Shown here one piece after another: positions 51,299 to 60,753 of a DNA stretch of 64,000 nt. The stretch is from Arsenophonus endosymbiont of Aphis craccivora (GTDB lineage: Bacteria > Pseudomonadota > Gammaproteobacteria > Enterobacterales > Enterobacteriaceae), in contig NZ_CP038155.1 in NCBI RefSeq assembly GCF_013460135.1, positions 1,736,001 to 1,800,000 of the forward strand, read 5' to 3'. Each line of letters starts with the position of its first letter. Within the stretch, counting starts at the first letter, position 1. The notes beneath the pieces are model-generated. The model made no database searches. It was given only the letters and a program-made list of their open reading frames with translations, and had not been told where the DNA came from. The translations under genes and the position numbers were made by a program.

Positions 51299-52273
51299 AT
51301 GAGTAAAAATTTTCAACCAATAAATTGGGCTAAAAATCCTCATTTACAAACACTACTACCCCGTATTGTCAGGAAAAAGCCGCAAATCAAACCGTTATGG
51401 CAACGCCTAGAATTACCTGATGGCGATTTTATTGATCTCGCTTGGAGTGAAGATCCTCAATCTGCGAAGCATAAACCTCGACTGGTCATTTTTCATGGCT
51501 TAGAAGGCAGTTTTAGAAGCCCATATGCTCATGGCATGTTAGAAGCGACTAAAAGACGAGGATGGCTTGGTGTAATTATGCATTTTCGTGGCTGTAGTGG
51601 AGAACCGAATCGACAAAAACGCATTTATCATTCCGGTGAAATTACCGATGCCCGCTACTTCCTCAAATGGCAGAAAACGATTTACGGTCAAGTACCAATT
51701 GCCGCGGTTGGCTACTCACTTGGTGGTAATATGTTAGCTTGCTATTTAGCAGAAACCGGACAATATGCTGATGTTAATGCAGCAGTCATTGTTTCCGCCC
51801 CTTTAATGTTAGAGCCTTGTTCAATTCGTTTAGAAAAAGGGATTTCGCAATTCTATGAGCGTTATTTACTAAACGGCCTTAAACGTAATGCAACACGCAA
51901 ACTCATTCGCTACCCAGGTTCATTACCGCTTAATTTGCTACAACTAAAAAAGCTAAAACGGCTACGTGATTTTGATAATGTCATCACGGCGAAAATACAC
52001 GGTTTTAAAGATGCAGCGGATTATTATCATCAATGTAGTGCTCTGCCTCGGTTACCGAATATCCATGTGCCAACACTAATTATCCATGCAAAAGATGATC
52101 CTTTTATGGCGCCTGAAGTTGTACCTGATATCAACCAATTACCCGCTAATATTGAGTATCAAATGACAGAACATGGTGGCCACGTTGGGTTTGTTAGTGG
52201 CACATTAAAACAGCCTAAAATGTGGCTTGAGCAACGCATACCTGATTGGTTAACCACACATCTGGAGCCGTAA
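51299..52273 (+). CDS. yheT: Alpha/beta hydrolase YheT
   Basis: 324 residues. Family order and motifs as in E. coli YheT: HLQTLLPRIVRKKP near the start, IFHGLEGSFRSPYAHG (oxyanion region), nucleophile elbow GYSLGGNML (Ser near residue 143), acid in HAKDDPFM and the histidine in EHGGHVGF. Substrate unknown; an esterase role is inferred. Intact; yheU follows three bases later. Confidence 0.94.
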   Translation: MSKNFQPINWAKNPHLQTLLPRIVRKKPQIKPLWQRLELPDGDFIDLAWSEDPQSAKHKPRLVIFHGLEGSFRSPYAHGMLEATKRRGWLGVIMHFRGCSGEPNRQKRIYHSGEITDARYFLKWQKTIYGQVPIAAVGYSLGGNMLACYLAETGQYADVNAAVIVSAPLMLEPCSIRLEKGISQFYERYLLNGLKRNATRKLIRYPGSLPLNLLQLKKLKRLRDFDNVITAKIHGFKDAADYYHQCSALPRLPNIHVPTLIIHAKDDPFMAPEVVPDINQLPANIEYQMTEHGGHVGFVSGTLKQPKMWLEQRIPDWLTTHLEP

Positions 52274-52276
52274 TTT

Positions 52277-52495
52277 ATGATCATTCCATGGCAACAGCTA
52301 GCAGCAGATACTTTAAATAATTTGATTGAAAGCTTTGTGGTACGAGAAGGAACGGATTATGGTAAAGATGAGAAAACGCTGGAAGAAAAAGTTGAGGATA
52401 TTAAGCAACAATTACGATTAGGAAGTGTTGTGCTTGTCTGGTCTGAATTACATGAAACGATAAATATTTTGCCAAAAACACAATTACATTATTAA
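52277..52495 (+). CDS. yheU: YheU family small protein
   Basis: 72 residues, [20 protein letters not shown] and [13 protein letters not shown] as in E. coli YheU (also 72). Function unknown. Likely cotranscribed with yheT. Confidence 0.93.
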   Translation: MIIPWQQLAADTLNNLIESFVVREGTDYGKDEKTLEEKVEDIKQQLRLGSVVLVWSELHETINILPKTQLHY

Positions 52496-53308
52496 ATAAC
52501 TGTATACATCGCTATATAAAAAGAAATTTTACGTCATTGTAATTAATGTGTTAAAACATTGTGTTATCTGAATGCGTAATGGAAGCCACTTATTATGTCA
52601 GCTAATCATCCGATCATTGCAGTAACAGGCTCCAGTGGTGCGGGCACCAGCACCACCAGCCTTGCATTTCAAAAAATCTTTACTCAGTTAAAGCTTTCGG
52701 CAGCAACCATTGAAGGTGATAGCTTTCATCGTTATACTCGCCCTGAAATGGATGTTGCTATTCGTAAAGCTAAGGAACAGAGTCGTCATATTAGTTATTT
52801 TGGACCTGAATCCAATGATTTTGGTCTGCTTGAACAAAGTTTAATCGAGTATGGCGAAAAAGGGACTGGAAAACGCCGACGCTATTTGCACACCTACGAT
52901 GAAGCCGTCCCTTACAATCTTCAACCTGGGACTTTTACACCATGGGAAGCATTACCTAAAAATACCAATATACTATTTTATGAAGGGTTACATGGTGGGG
53001 TTGTAACATCAAAATATACTGTCGCTAAACATGTAGATTTGTTAGTCGGTGTTGTGCCTATTGTTAATCTTGAATGGATCCAGAAACTAATTCGTGATAC
53101 ATCAGAAAGGGGTCATTCAAGAGAAGCTGTGATGGATTCAGTTATCCGCTCAATGCGAGATTACATTAAATATATCACCCCACAATTTTATCGTACCAAT
53201 ATCAACTTTCAACGTGTTCCAACCGTTGATACCTCTAACCCCTTTGCCGCTAAAGCGATTCCTTCACCAGATGAAAGTTTTATAGTGATCCGATTTAATG
53301 GTCTGACC

Positions 53309-54363
53309 GGCTTTGTTGAATAAATCAGAATTAGCCGCCAGGATGGCTCCCTCTGCTACAGCTGTTATCCGATCCTGAAGCTGTGTGGCATACCCAACAA
53401 CGTCATACGGTTCAGCGCTTTGACCATCGCCATTGCTTCACCTACCTGAGCCTCATAGTCACGCAGCCTCAGATGGCCACCCAGCAAAGTTTTTATGCGG
53501 AACATCGCTGTTTCTGCCACTGAACGCCGGTGATAACCCACTTTCTTTTTCCACATATCATTACTCCTGCTCAGACGCTGATTCGCCACCGCATGGTTAC
53601 GTTCATGGTACTTGTCCGGCCAGTATTTCGCTCCGCTTCGCGGCGGGATAAGGGGCCTGATTTTCTTTCTTAGCAACGCGTCGTGGCAGTAACAGGCGTC
53701 ATAAGCACCGTCTGCTGACACTTCCCTGATTTTCCGGTGGGTTTGGTTAATCAGGCCCGGCAGTGCCTGCGCATCTGTCGTTCCGCTGAGCGATAAGTCG
53801 GCACAGATAATCTCATGAGTCACACTGTCTGCTGCCAGATGAAGCTTGCGCCACACTCTTCGTCTGTCAGCCCCATGCTGCCTGACTTTCCTTTCACCTT
53901 CGCCAAAGACCTTCAGACCGGTACTGTCGATGACCAGATGCGAGATTTCACCACGCGTTGGCGTTTTTATGCTGATGTTGACGCTCTTTGCTCGTCTGCT
54001 GACCAGCGAGTAGTCCGGACAGCACAGCGGCAAAGACATGAGTTTAAAAATCGAATCAACGAAGCCCTGTAATGCCCGGAGCGACAGGTTAAACACACGC
54101 TTCATCATCAGGACAGTGGTAACAGCCATATCGCTGTAGTAAAGCGGCCGGCCACGACCTTCAGGCGAAGAACTGTCAGTCCATCCAGCGATGGCCGACT
54201 CATCAAGCCAGACCGTCAGGGAACCGCGTTGTCTGAGTGCCTTGTTGTACGCGGGCCAGTTGGTAATTTTAAACTTTTGCTTTGCCATGGGGACCTGATG
54301 TTGAAACGAATTTAGCGATCAGCTCCGCCAATCACCTAAAAGTTCGATTTATTCAACAAAGCC
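53309..54363 (-). mobile_element. IS903-group insertion sequence, copy 10, inside prkB
   Basis: Full-length 1055 bp with both ends, flanked by perfect 9-bp copies GGTCTGACC (53300-53308 and 54364-54372). Direct insertion. Confidence 0.97.
53365..54288 (-). CDS. IS903-type transposase, intact
   Basis: 307 residues with the DDE triad; ends SFRIG where others end SVRIG. Potentially active. Confidence 0.94.
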   Translation of the reverse strand: MAKQKFKITNWPAYNKALRQRGSLTVWLDESAIAGWTDSSSPEGRGRPLYYSDMAVTTVLMMKRVFNLSLRALQGFVDSIFKLMSLPLCCPDYSLVSRRAKSVNISIKTPTRGEISHLVIDSTGLKVFGEGERKVRQHGADRRRVWRKLHLAADSVTHEIICADLSLSGTTDAQALPGLINQTHRKIREVSADGAYDACYCHDALLRKKIRPLIPPRSGAKYWPDKYHERNHAVANQRLSRSNDMWKKKVGYHRRSVAETAMFRIKTLLGGHLRLRDYEAQVGEAMAMVKALNRMTLLGMPHSFRIG

Positions 54364-54540
54364 GGTCTGACCCAGATCGATTTTCCCTATCTTTTATCCA
54401 TGCTACACAATTCATTTATTTCTTCAATGAACACATTGGTTGTTCCAGGTGGAAAACTAGGTTTAGCATTGGAGTTAATTATGACCCCATTAGTAAAAAA
54501 GCTTGTCACTAATAAAAAAATTATCCATAAAATAAGCTAA

Positions 54541-55087
54541 CAACACAGCATTATATTTTTACTTATATCAATTTTTTATTCTTATAACCATTTTAAAGTT
54601 CAAACTATGCATAAAATTATCTTTTCCGTATATCATAATAATCGCGGTAATATTTTCTGGTTAATTATTTAATAACGTAATTATATTATAATGTTAATAT
54701 TTATTTTTGCTATAATTTGATAACTTATGAAATAATATATTATTTCTGTTTAATTTTGAAATGTAATATTTACTTTGTCATACTTATTAATAAACACAAT
54801 AAAACTAATCAACTTATTGCTAAAATATGGATTATTTGGTCTATACAACATGACTGAATCGAGACAGCAGAGACAGGATGCTTTTATTATGCTACAAAGC
54901 AAAAGCACATTTATAGTATGGTTAAGATCAATACCAAAAATTCCGAATCAATATACCCTATAGTTAATATTAACTTTTCCAAACTAAACAAGTTAGTATG
55001 CTATGTTAGAATTTTATAAGATAAGCCAGCCTTATGAAGATTGGTATTTTCATATTTAGGCTGCAATAACATTAGAGGATTAAGCGA
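54541..55087. other. Very AT-rich region upstream of crp
   Basis: No gene is supported in these 547 bases. In E. coli yhfA lies in the prkB-crp interval, divergent from crp; I find no trace of it. The segment must hold the crp promoter. A 62-codon ORF at 54775 looks like chance. Confidence 0.5.
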
Positions 55088-55720
55088 ATGGTTTTCGGCA
55101 AACCACACACAGACCCGACTCTTGAATGGTTTTTGTCACACTGCCATATTCACAAATATCCATTCAAAAGCACTCTTATTCATCAGGGCGAAAAAGCAGA
55201 AACACTTTATTATATTGTAAAAGGTTCTGTTGCTGTTTTGATTAAAGATGAAGAAGGAAAAGAGATGATCCTTTCCTATCTGAATCAGGGGGACTTTATT
55301 GGTGAGCTTGGATTATTTGAGGAAGGGCAAGAGCGAACAGCTTGGGTTAGAGCTAAAAGCGCCTGTGAAGTCGCTGAAATCTCTTATAAAAAATTTCGCC
55401 AATTAATACAGGTAAATCCAGATATTTTGATGCGATTATCAGCACAAATGGCTAAACGCTTACAAACAACTTCTGAAAAAGTTGGTAATCTAGCTTTTTT
55501 GGATGTTACAGGCCGTATTGCGCAAACATTATTAAATTTAGCAAAACATCCTGACGCGATGACGCATCCAGATGGAATGCAAATTAAAATAACTCGCCAA
55601 GAGATAGGTCAAATAGTAGGATGCTCACGTGAAACAGTGGGACGTATCCTAAAAATGCTAGAAGATCAAAATCTGATTTCTGCTCACGGTAAAACCATTG
55701 TCGTTTACGGTACACGTTAA
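55088..55720 (+). CDS. crp: cAMP receptor protein
   Basis: Global regulator of carbon use. 210 residues, nearly identical to E. coli CRP. Cyclic-nucleotide pocket [17 protein letters not shown] (family Ser83-Thr is here a second Thr after Arg82), and the DNA-recognition helix [19 protein letters not shown] unchanged, so it should bind the usual TGTGA-N6-TCACA sites. Start ATG follows AGAGGA. Its retention contrasts with loss of NtrBC. Confidence 0.97.
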   Translation: MVFGKPHTDPTLEWFLSHCHIHKYPFKSTLIHQGEKAETLYYIVKGSVAVLIKDEEGKEMILSYLNQGDFIGELGLFEEGQERTAWVRAKSACEVAEISYKKFRQLIQVNPDILMRLSAQMAKRLQTTSEKVGNLAFLDVTGRIAQTLLNLAKHPDAMTHPDGMQIKITRQEIGQIVGCSRETVGRILKMLEDQNLISAHGKTIVVYGTR

Positions 55721-55728
55721 TATTCTAT

Positions 55729-55766
55729 AAACCAGTACCTACTTTTATGTAGTGTATTGGTTTTAT
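55729..55766 (+). terminator. Terminator after crp
   Basis: A stem of about 14 bp with one bulge (AAACCAGTACCTAC / GTAGTGTATTGGTTT), six-base loop, followed by TTTTA. Starts nine bases after the crp stop. Confidence 0.7.
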
Positions 55767-55980
55767 ACACTTATTTATTGTTATTAATATACAATTAAAT
55801 TATGAATATATAATTACAATAGTAATAAAAAATCGAATAGCTGAATAATTATGCAACTTTCATATGATATTTGAAATTAAAAATAACCGAACTATCTATC
55901 ATAAAATTTACTATATAGTCAGAGTATAATAATCAAACCTTATGAAGTTTATTTTCCAAAAACGATTTTAATACTACCGC

Positions 55981-56989
55981 GGCTTTGTTGAATAAATCAG
56001 AATTAGCCGCCAGGATGGCTCCCTCTGCTACAGCTGTTATCCGATCCTGACGCTGTGTGGCATACCCAACAACGTCATACGGTTCAGCGCTTTGACCATC
56101 GCCATTGCTTCACCTACCTGAGCCTCATAGTCACGCAGCCTCAGATGGCCACCCAGCAAAGTTTTTATGCGGAACATCGCTGTTTCTGCCACTGAACGCC
56201 GGTGATAACCCACTTTCTTTTTCCACATATCATTACTCCTGCTCAGACGCTGATTCGCCACCGCATGGTTACGTTCATGGTACTTGTTTTCTTTCTTAGC
56301 AACGCGTCGTGGCAGTAACAGGCGTCATAAGCACCGTCTGCTGACACTTCCCTGATTTTCCGGTGGGTTTGGTTAATCAGGCCCGGCAGTGCCTGCGCAT
56401 CTGTCGTTCCGCTGAGCGATAAGTCGGCACAGATAATCTCATGAGTCACACTGTCTGCTGCCAGATGAAGCTTGCGCCACACTCTTCGTCTGTCAGCCCC
56501 ATGCTGCCTGACTTTCCATTCACCTTCGCCAAAGACCTTCAGACCGGTACTGTCGATGACCAGATGCGAGATTTCACCACGCGTTGGCGTTTTTATGCTG
56601 ATGTTGACGCTCTTTGCTCGTCTGCTGACCAGCGAGTAGTCCGGACAGCACAGCGGCAAAGACATGAGTTTAAAAATCGAATCAACGAAGCCCTGTAATG
56701 CCCGGAGCGACAGGTTAAACACACGCTTCATCATCAGGACAGTGGTAACAGCCATATCGCTGTAGTAAAGCGGCCGGCCACGACCTTCAGGCGAAGAACT
56801 GTCAGTCCATCCAGCGATGGCCGACTCATCAAGCCAGACCGTCAGGGAACCGCGTTGTCTGAGTGCCTTGTTGTACGCGGGCCAGTTGGTAATTTTAAAC
56901 TTTTGCTTTGCCATGGGGACCTGATGTTGAAACGAATTTAGCGATCAGCTCCGCCAATCACCTAAAAGTTCGATTTATTCAACAAAGCC
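55981..56989 (-). mobile_element. IS903-group insertion sequence, copy 11, internal deletion
   Basis: 1009 bp, lacking 46 bp found in full copies (around 56287). Both ends are intact and flanked by perfect 9-bp copies TACTACCGC (55972-55980 and 56990-56998). It should still be movable by transposase supplied from another copy. Confidence 0.96.
56037..56914 (-). pseudogene. IS903-type transposase with a 46-bp frameshifting deletion
   Basis: Normal through Asp193 and LLRKK (residue 209), then out of frame for 14 residues and a stop, so catalytic Glu259 is lost. Confidence 0.94.
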
Positions 56990-57532
56990 TACTACCGCAT
57001 TATTATGATGTTCGTCTTTGCTAGAAAAAAAAGTATCAAACAGTCCGATTTTACTTTAAGCAATAAATGTTGCCAACTATCAGGATTATTTTCTAATTCT
57101 TCAAAATAAAGTCGCTTAAATTGAGTAAAATTTGCTGGATATTTATGAAACCATTTTCTTAAATCATTTGATGGAGCAACATTTTTATTCCATTCATCAT
57201 AGCGAAGATCTTGTTTTTTAATACCCCTTGGCCATATCCTATCAACCAATACCCGATAGCCATTATTACCGGTTTTATCCGCATAAATAAGTTTACAAAT
57301 TATCATCTTTGTACCATTTTTTGATAATAAAAAATTTAACAAAAATTTCTTTTATTATGTTTAATAGTAGTCCTGTATCGATGATAAATACAAAAAACAT
57401 ATTTACTTTCTATATACTGCTTTTCCCCTATTGAGATTTACATTTCAAGCAAAATAAAACCTATTTTTCCAACGTTGATAGTTATACTTATCATTGAAAT
57501 AAATAGCCAGACATGATCTAATTTGTAATAAA

Positions 57533-58108
57533 TTAATACTTTAGAAAATTATTTAATAACTCATGTCCTTGCTCACTCAAGATGCTTTCTGGATGAAATT
57601 GGACGCCCTCAATAGGTAGTGTTTTATGCCGAATACCCATAATTTCATCAATATTTCCATCATGTAGCGTCCAGGCAGTAACCTCAAAGGTAGCGGGTAA
57701 AGTTCCGGCATCAATCACCAAAGAATGGTAACGAGTAACCTGTAATGGACGATTTAATCCTTTAAAAATACCTTGCTGGTTATGATGAATTGTAGATACC
57801 TTGCCATGCATTACTTCTCTCGCTTTGACAATTGAAGCACCAAAAGCCTGACCAATCGCCTGGTGACCAAGGCAAACCCCCAAAATTGGGATCTTACCGG
57901 CAAAATATGAAATTGTATTTAGTGAAACACCCGCCTCATTAGGTGTACATGGACCCGGTGAAATAACTAAATGTGTCGGCGCTAATGTTTCTATCTCCGA
58001 GATAGTTATTGCATCATTACGTTTAACTACAACATCAACTCCTAACTCACACAGATATTGATAAAGGTTATAGGTAAACGAATCATAGTTATCAATTATC
58101 AAAAGCAT
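57533..58108 (-). CDS. pabA: Aminodeoxychorismate synthase, glutamine amidotransferase subunit
   Basis: Supplies ammonia from glutamine to PabB for p-aminobenzoate and folate synthesis. 191 residues (E. coli 187). Class I amidotransferase: [14 protein letters not shown] start, catalytic Cys in [14 protein letters not shown] (near residue 79), and His-Glu in [14 protein letters not shown]. The RYHSLV segment fits the PabA/TrpG family; PabA rather than TrpG is chosen because of the sequence and the crp neighbourhood. Intact. Confidence 0.92.
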   Translation of the reverse strand: MLLIIDNYDSFTYNLYQYLCELGVDVVVKRNDAITISEIETLAPTHLVISPGPCTPNEAGVSLNTISYFAGKIPILGVCLGHQAIGQAFGASIVKAREVMHGKVSTIHHNQQGIFKGLNRPLQVTRYHSLVIDAGTLPATFEVTAWTLHDGNIDEIMGIRHKTLPIEGVQFHPESILSEQGHELLNNFLKY

Positions 58109-58317
58109 AACTGGCTATCCAAATGATTTTTATAGTAATAATTCCTTGATGATGAACTTTATTATTAAGGCAAATTGTACTGATTATTATACCATAACAA
58201 TAACGTGGGCTATCATACCATAACCGTAGAAAAAAATGGCTTACAAAAATCAATCAAAATGTTTCATTTTAATAAATAAACACAATAATTATAAATGAGA
58301 ATAATGATAAAGGATTA

Positions 58318-58423
58318 CTATAAACTATTATAAACTTCGTTATAATATTGACCATAAGGTTTTAAATTATTTGATGTTATTTCGTTATTTCGATAAATTT
58401 CACCAATATATTTAGTTGCTTCA
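58318..58423 (-). pseudogene. 3' end of an unrecognised gene cut by IS copy 12
   Basis: Next to the IS the minus strand holds an open frame of 34 codons (EATKYIGEIYRNNE, then NNLKPYGQYYNEVYNSL) ending in TAG. Its composition looks like real protein, but I do not recognise it. The bases between it and pabA (58109-58317) hold no gene I can see. Confidence 0.35.
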
Positions 58424-59478
58424 GGCTTTGTTGAATAAATCGAACTTTTAGGTGATTGGCGGATCTGATCGCTAAATTCGTTTCAACATCAGGTCCCCAT
58501 GGCAAAGCAAAAGTTTAAAATTACCAACTGGCCCGCGTACAACAAGGCACTCAGACAACGCGGTTCCCTGACGGTCTGGCTTGATGAGTCGGCCATCGCT
58601 GGATGGACTGACAGTTCTTCGCCTGAAGGTCGTGGCCGGCCGCTTTACTACAGCGATATGGCTGTTACCACTGTCCTGATGATGAAGCGTGTGTTTAACC
58701 TGTCGCTCCGGGCATTACAGGGCTTCGTTGATTCGATTTTTAAACTCATGTCTTTGCCGCTGTGCTGTCCGGACTACTCGCTGGTCAGCAGACGAGCAAA
58801 GAGCGTCAACATCAGCATAAAAACGCCAACGCGTGGTGAAATCTCGCATCTGGTCATCGACAGTACCGGTCTGAAGGTCTTTGGCGAAGGTGAAAGGAAA
58901 GTCAGGCAGCATGGGGCTGACAGACGAAGAGTGTGGCGCAAGCTTCATCTGGCAGCAGACAGTGTGACTCATGAGATTATCTGTGCCGACTTATCGCTCA
59001 GCGGAACGACAGATGCGCAGGCACTGCCGGGCTTGATTAACCAAACCCACCGGAAAATCAGGGAAGTGTCAGCAGACGGTGCTTATTACGCCTGTTACTG
59101 CCACGATGCGTTGCTAAGAAAGAAAATCAGGCCACTTATCCCGCCGCGAAGCGGAGCGAAATACTGGCCGGACAAGTACCATGAACGTAACCATGCGGTG
59201 GCGAATCAGCGTCTGAGCAGGAGTAATGATATGTGGAAAAAGAAAGTGGGTTATCACCGGCGTTCAGTGGCAGAAACAGCGATGTTCCGCATAAAAACTT
59301 TGCTGGGTGGCCATCTGAGGCTGCGTGACTATGAGGCTCAGGTAGGTGAAGCAATGGCGATGGTCAAAGCGCTGAACCGTATGACGTTGTTGGGTATGCC
59401 ACACAGCGTCAGGATCGGATAACAGCTGTAGCAGAGGGAGCCATCCTGTCGGCTAATTCTGATTTATTCAACAAAGCC
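58424..59478 (+). mobile_element. IS903-group insertion sequence, copy 12
   Basis: Full length, 1055 bp, both ends intact. Flanks GTTGCTTCA and TATAGCGAC differ. It joins the pabA side to the icd side of the window. Confidence 0.95.
58499..59422 (+). CDS. IS903-type transposase, intact
   Basis: 307 residues with the DDE triad; private change Asp to Tyr just after Asp193 (GAYYACY). Confidence 0.94.
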   Translation: MAKQKFKITNWPAYNKALRQRGSLTVWLDESAIAGWTDSSSPEGRGRPLYYSDMAVTTVLMMKRVFNLSLRALQGFVDSIFKLMSLPLCCPDYSLVSRRAKSVNISIKTPTRGEISHLVIDSTGLKVFGEGERKVRQHGADRRRVWRKLHLAADSVTHEIICADLSLSGTTDAQALPGLINQTHRKIREVSADGAYYACYCHDALLRKKIRPLIPPRSGAKYWPDKYHERNHAVANQRLSRSNDMWKKKVGYHRRSVAETAMFRIKTLLGGHLRLRDYEAQVGEAMAMVKALNRMTLLGMPHSVRIG

Positions 59479-59693
59479 TATAGCGACCATAAATATCCGA
59501 ACACAGTTCAAAGTCACAAACTACAATCAAATAGCCAGCAGCAAAAACAGCAGTTGTGCGCCCCATAAAAAAGAGCGGCTTATTGCCACCCATAATGATT
59601 GGGATAATCTTGTTATCCTATTTTAATTTCTTATATAAACTGTAAATTTTATAACTTCTGGTAAAATTCTGGTTGTTATATTTTAGAAGTTCC

Positions 59694-60413
59694 TTAAGTC
59701 ACGATATCCGCTATAGGATTAATTTCTCCGATAATTTCTATTAGAAAGTCCGCTTTTCCATCTCCATTATAATCAAGCATTAGGCTGGTTAAATTTTCTG
59801 ATTGATTATAATGAACTATCATTTCATTTTTTTGGTTAGAAAAGTGATTTACTTGCTTAATTTCGATAGTATTACCTTTAATTTTACTAAGGGCAGAAAT
59901 ATCAATTGTATCGCTACCAGTCTCAAAATCGATTATTTTATCTGGCGAATCGAACATCGAATCATCTATTTGATAATAAAGAAAAACATCCTTTCCGCTG
60001 CCACCTGACAGGTTATCGCCTCCTTCATTACCATTAATGACATCATTTCCATCATCACCATATATGCTATCGTCTCCTTTACCACCTGATATGCAATCGT
60101 TTCCTGCATGACCACTAATGACATCATTTCCATCATTACCATATATGATATCGTCTCCTTTACCACCAGATATGTTATCATTTCCATTTCCACCATAAAT
60201 GGTTTCTCCTTTTTCAGTACCAGAAATGACATCATCTTCTTGGCCACCTAATATCGCATCATTTCTTAAAGTACAAAGGGCACCAGCTTCTCTATTATTA
60301 GTCACAATTCTCATGTGATCTTCTAAACAACTATCGAATATGTCGTTTGTTATTGTTCTACCTAACAAGTTCACATTGCTAACATTATGTTTATTTTCTG
60401 AATTAAATGTCAT
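59694..60413 (-). CDS. Small RTX protein with serralysin-type C-terminus, no protease domain
   Basis: 239 residues. A short unrecognised N-terminus (about 48 residues) is followed by some ten nine-residue RTX repeats (GGNGNDNIS, GGKGDDIIY type, residues 52-143). A peptidase M10 C-terminal-like segment follows (DKIIDFETGSDTIDIS, LMLDYNGDGKADFLIEI). Such repeats bind calcium and guide type I secretion. The zinc protease domain of serralysins is absent, and no HExxH motif is seen. An 81-bp unit (27 residues) is repeated twice within the array. Either a remnant expressed as a short protein or a genuine small RTX protein. No secretion genes are nearby. Confidence 0.72.
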   Translation of the reverse strand: MTFNSENKHNVSNVNLLGRTITNDIFDSCLEDHMRIVTNNREAGALCTLRNDAILGGQEDDVISGTEKGETIYGGNGNDNISGGKGDDIIYGNDGNDVISGHAGNDCISGGKGDDSIYGDDGNDVINGNEGGDNLSGGSGKDVFLYYQIDDSMFDSPDKIIDFETGSDTIDISALSKIKGNTIEIKQVNHFSNQKNEMIVHYNQSENLTSLMLDYNGDGKADFLIEIIGEINPIADIVT

Positions 60414-60508
60414 TGAATATTATTCCTATTTATCGATAAAATTTAAATTACATAAGTAATATGAAGTCAAAATTAAAATTTGGCATGTTGGAAAATTGTT
60501 AATAACTA

Positions 60509-60667
60509 ATGATTAAAAATTCAACAATAAGAGTGTGTGCTGCACAAAAAAACCGATCATTTTTGCGCGCCATTACAAAATCTGATAATGGTAGATTAGC
60601 TATTATTTTTTACCGAAGGAATCAGCAAGAATATCGTGGAAAAGAGTGGCAAATCATTACCGTCTAA
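60509..60667 (+). CDS. Possible 52-residue small protein, unrecognised
   Basis: An ATG ORF (MIKNSTIRVCAAQKNRSFLR and onward, ending EWQIITV) in the gap between the RTX gene and icd, on the opposite strand. It is basic and its composition looks protein-like rather than random, but no family is recognised and the ribosome site is weak. It may also be the tail of a decayed gene. The rest of the 60414-60753 gap shows only a 6-bp hairpin at 60711-60728 that could end icd transcripts. Confidence 0.3.
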   Translation: MIKNSTIRVCAAQKNRSFLRAITKSDNGRLAIIFYRRNQQEYRGKEWQIITV

Positions 60668-60753
60668 TTGTTCAGTTTTAGGGAACAAAACAATAGCTCA
60701 CAAATTAAATGGGAACCGTTAAGTTCCCGTGATTAATTCAGCAAAGCATAAAA

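Larger units (their letters stand above)
52595..54540 (+). pseudogene. prkB: Phosphoribulokinase-like PrkB, split by an IS
   Basis: PrkB resembles phosphoribulokinase (TGSSGAGTSTTSLAF P-loop near residue 12; EGLHGGV); its role in enterobacteria is unclear. The first 238 codons run to 53308, where IS copy 10 is inserted. The reading continues at 54364-54540 (QIDFPYLLSMLHNSF, NTLVVPGGKLGLALELIMTP) with the target copy accounting for the junction. Removing the IS and one target copy restores an apparently intact protein of about 293 residues (E. coli 289), so this is a recent knockout. Confidence 0.95.
55933..57306 (-). pseudogene. DUF488 family protein (YeaO-like), frameshifted and split by an IS
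   Basis: The start (MIICKLIYADKTG at 57306, then GYRVLVDRIWPRGIKK) matches the DUF488 family, E. coli YeaO being one member; function unknown. A one-base loss in an eight-base A run (57025-57032 on the plus strand) breaks the frame. With one more base the sequence continues FSSKDEHHNNAVV. It then crosses IS copy 11 at its target copy and ends LKSFLENKLHKV at 55933. An ATG 12 codons upstream (57342) is less likely as the start. Confidence 0.82.

Noticed and set aside
54775-54963. 62-codon ORF upstream of crp
   Set aside because: Biased composition typical of AT-rich noncoding DNA, no family match and no ribosome site.
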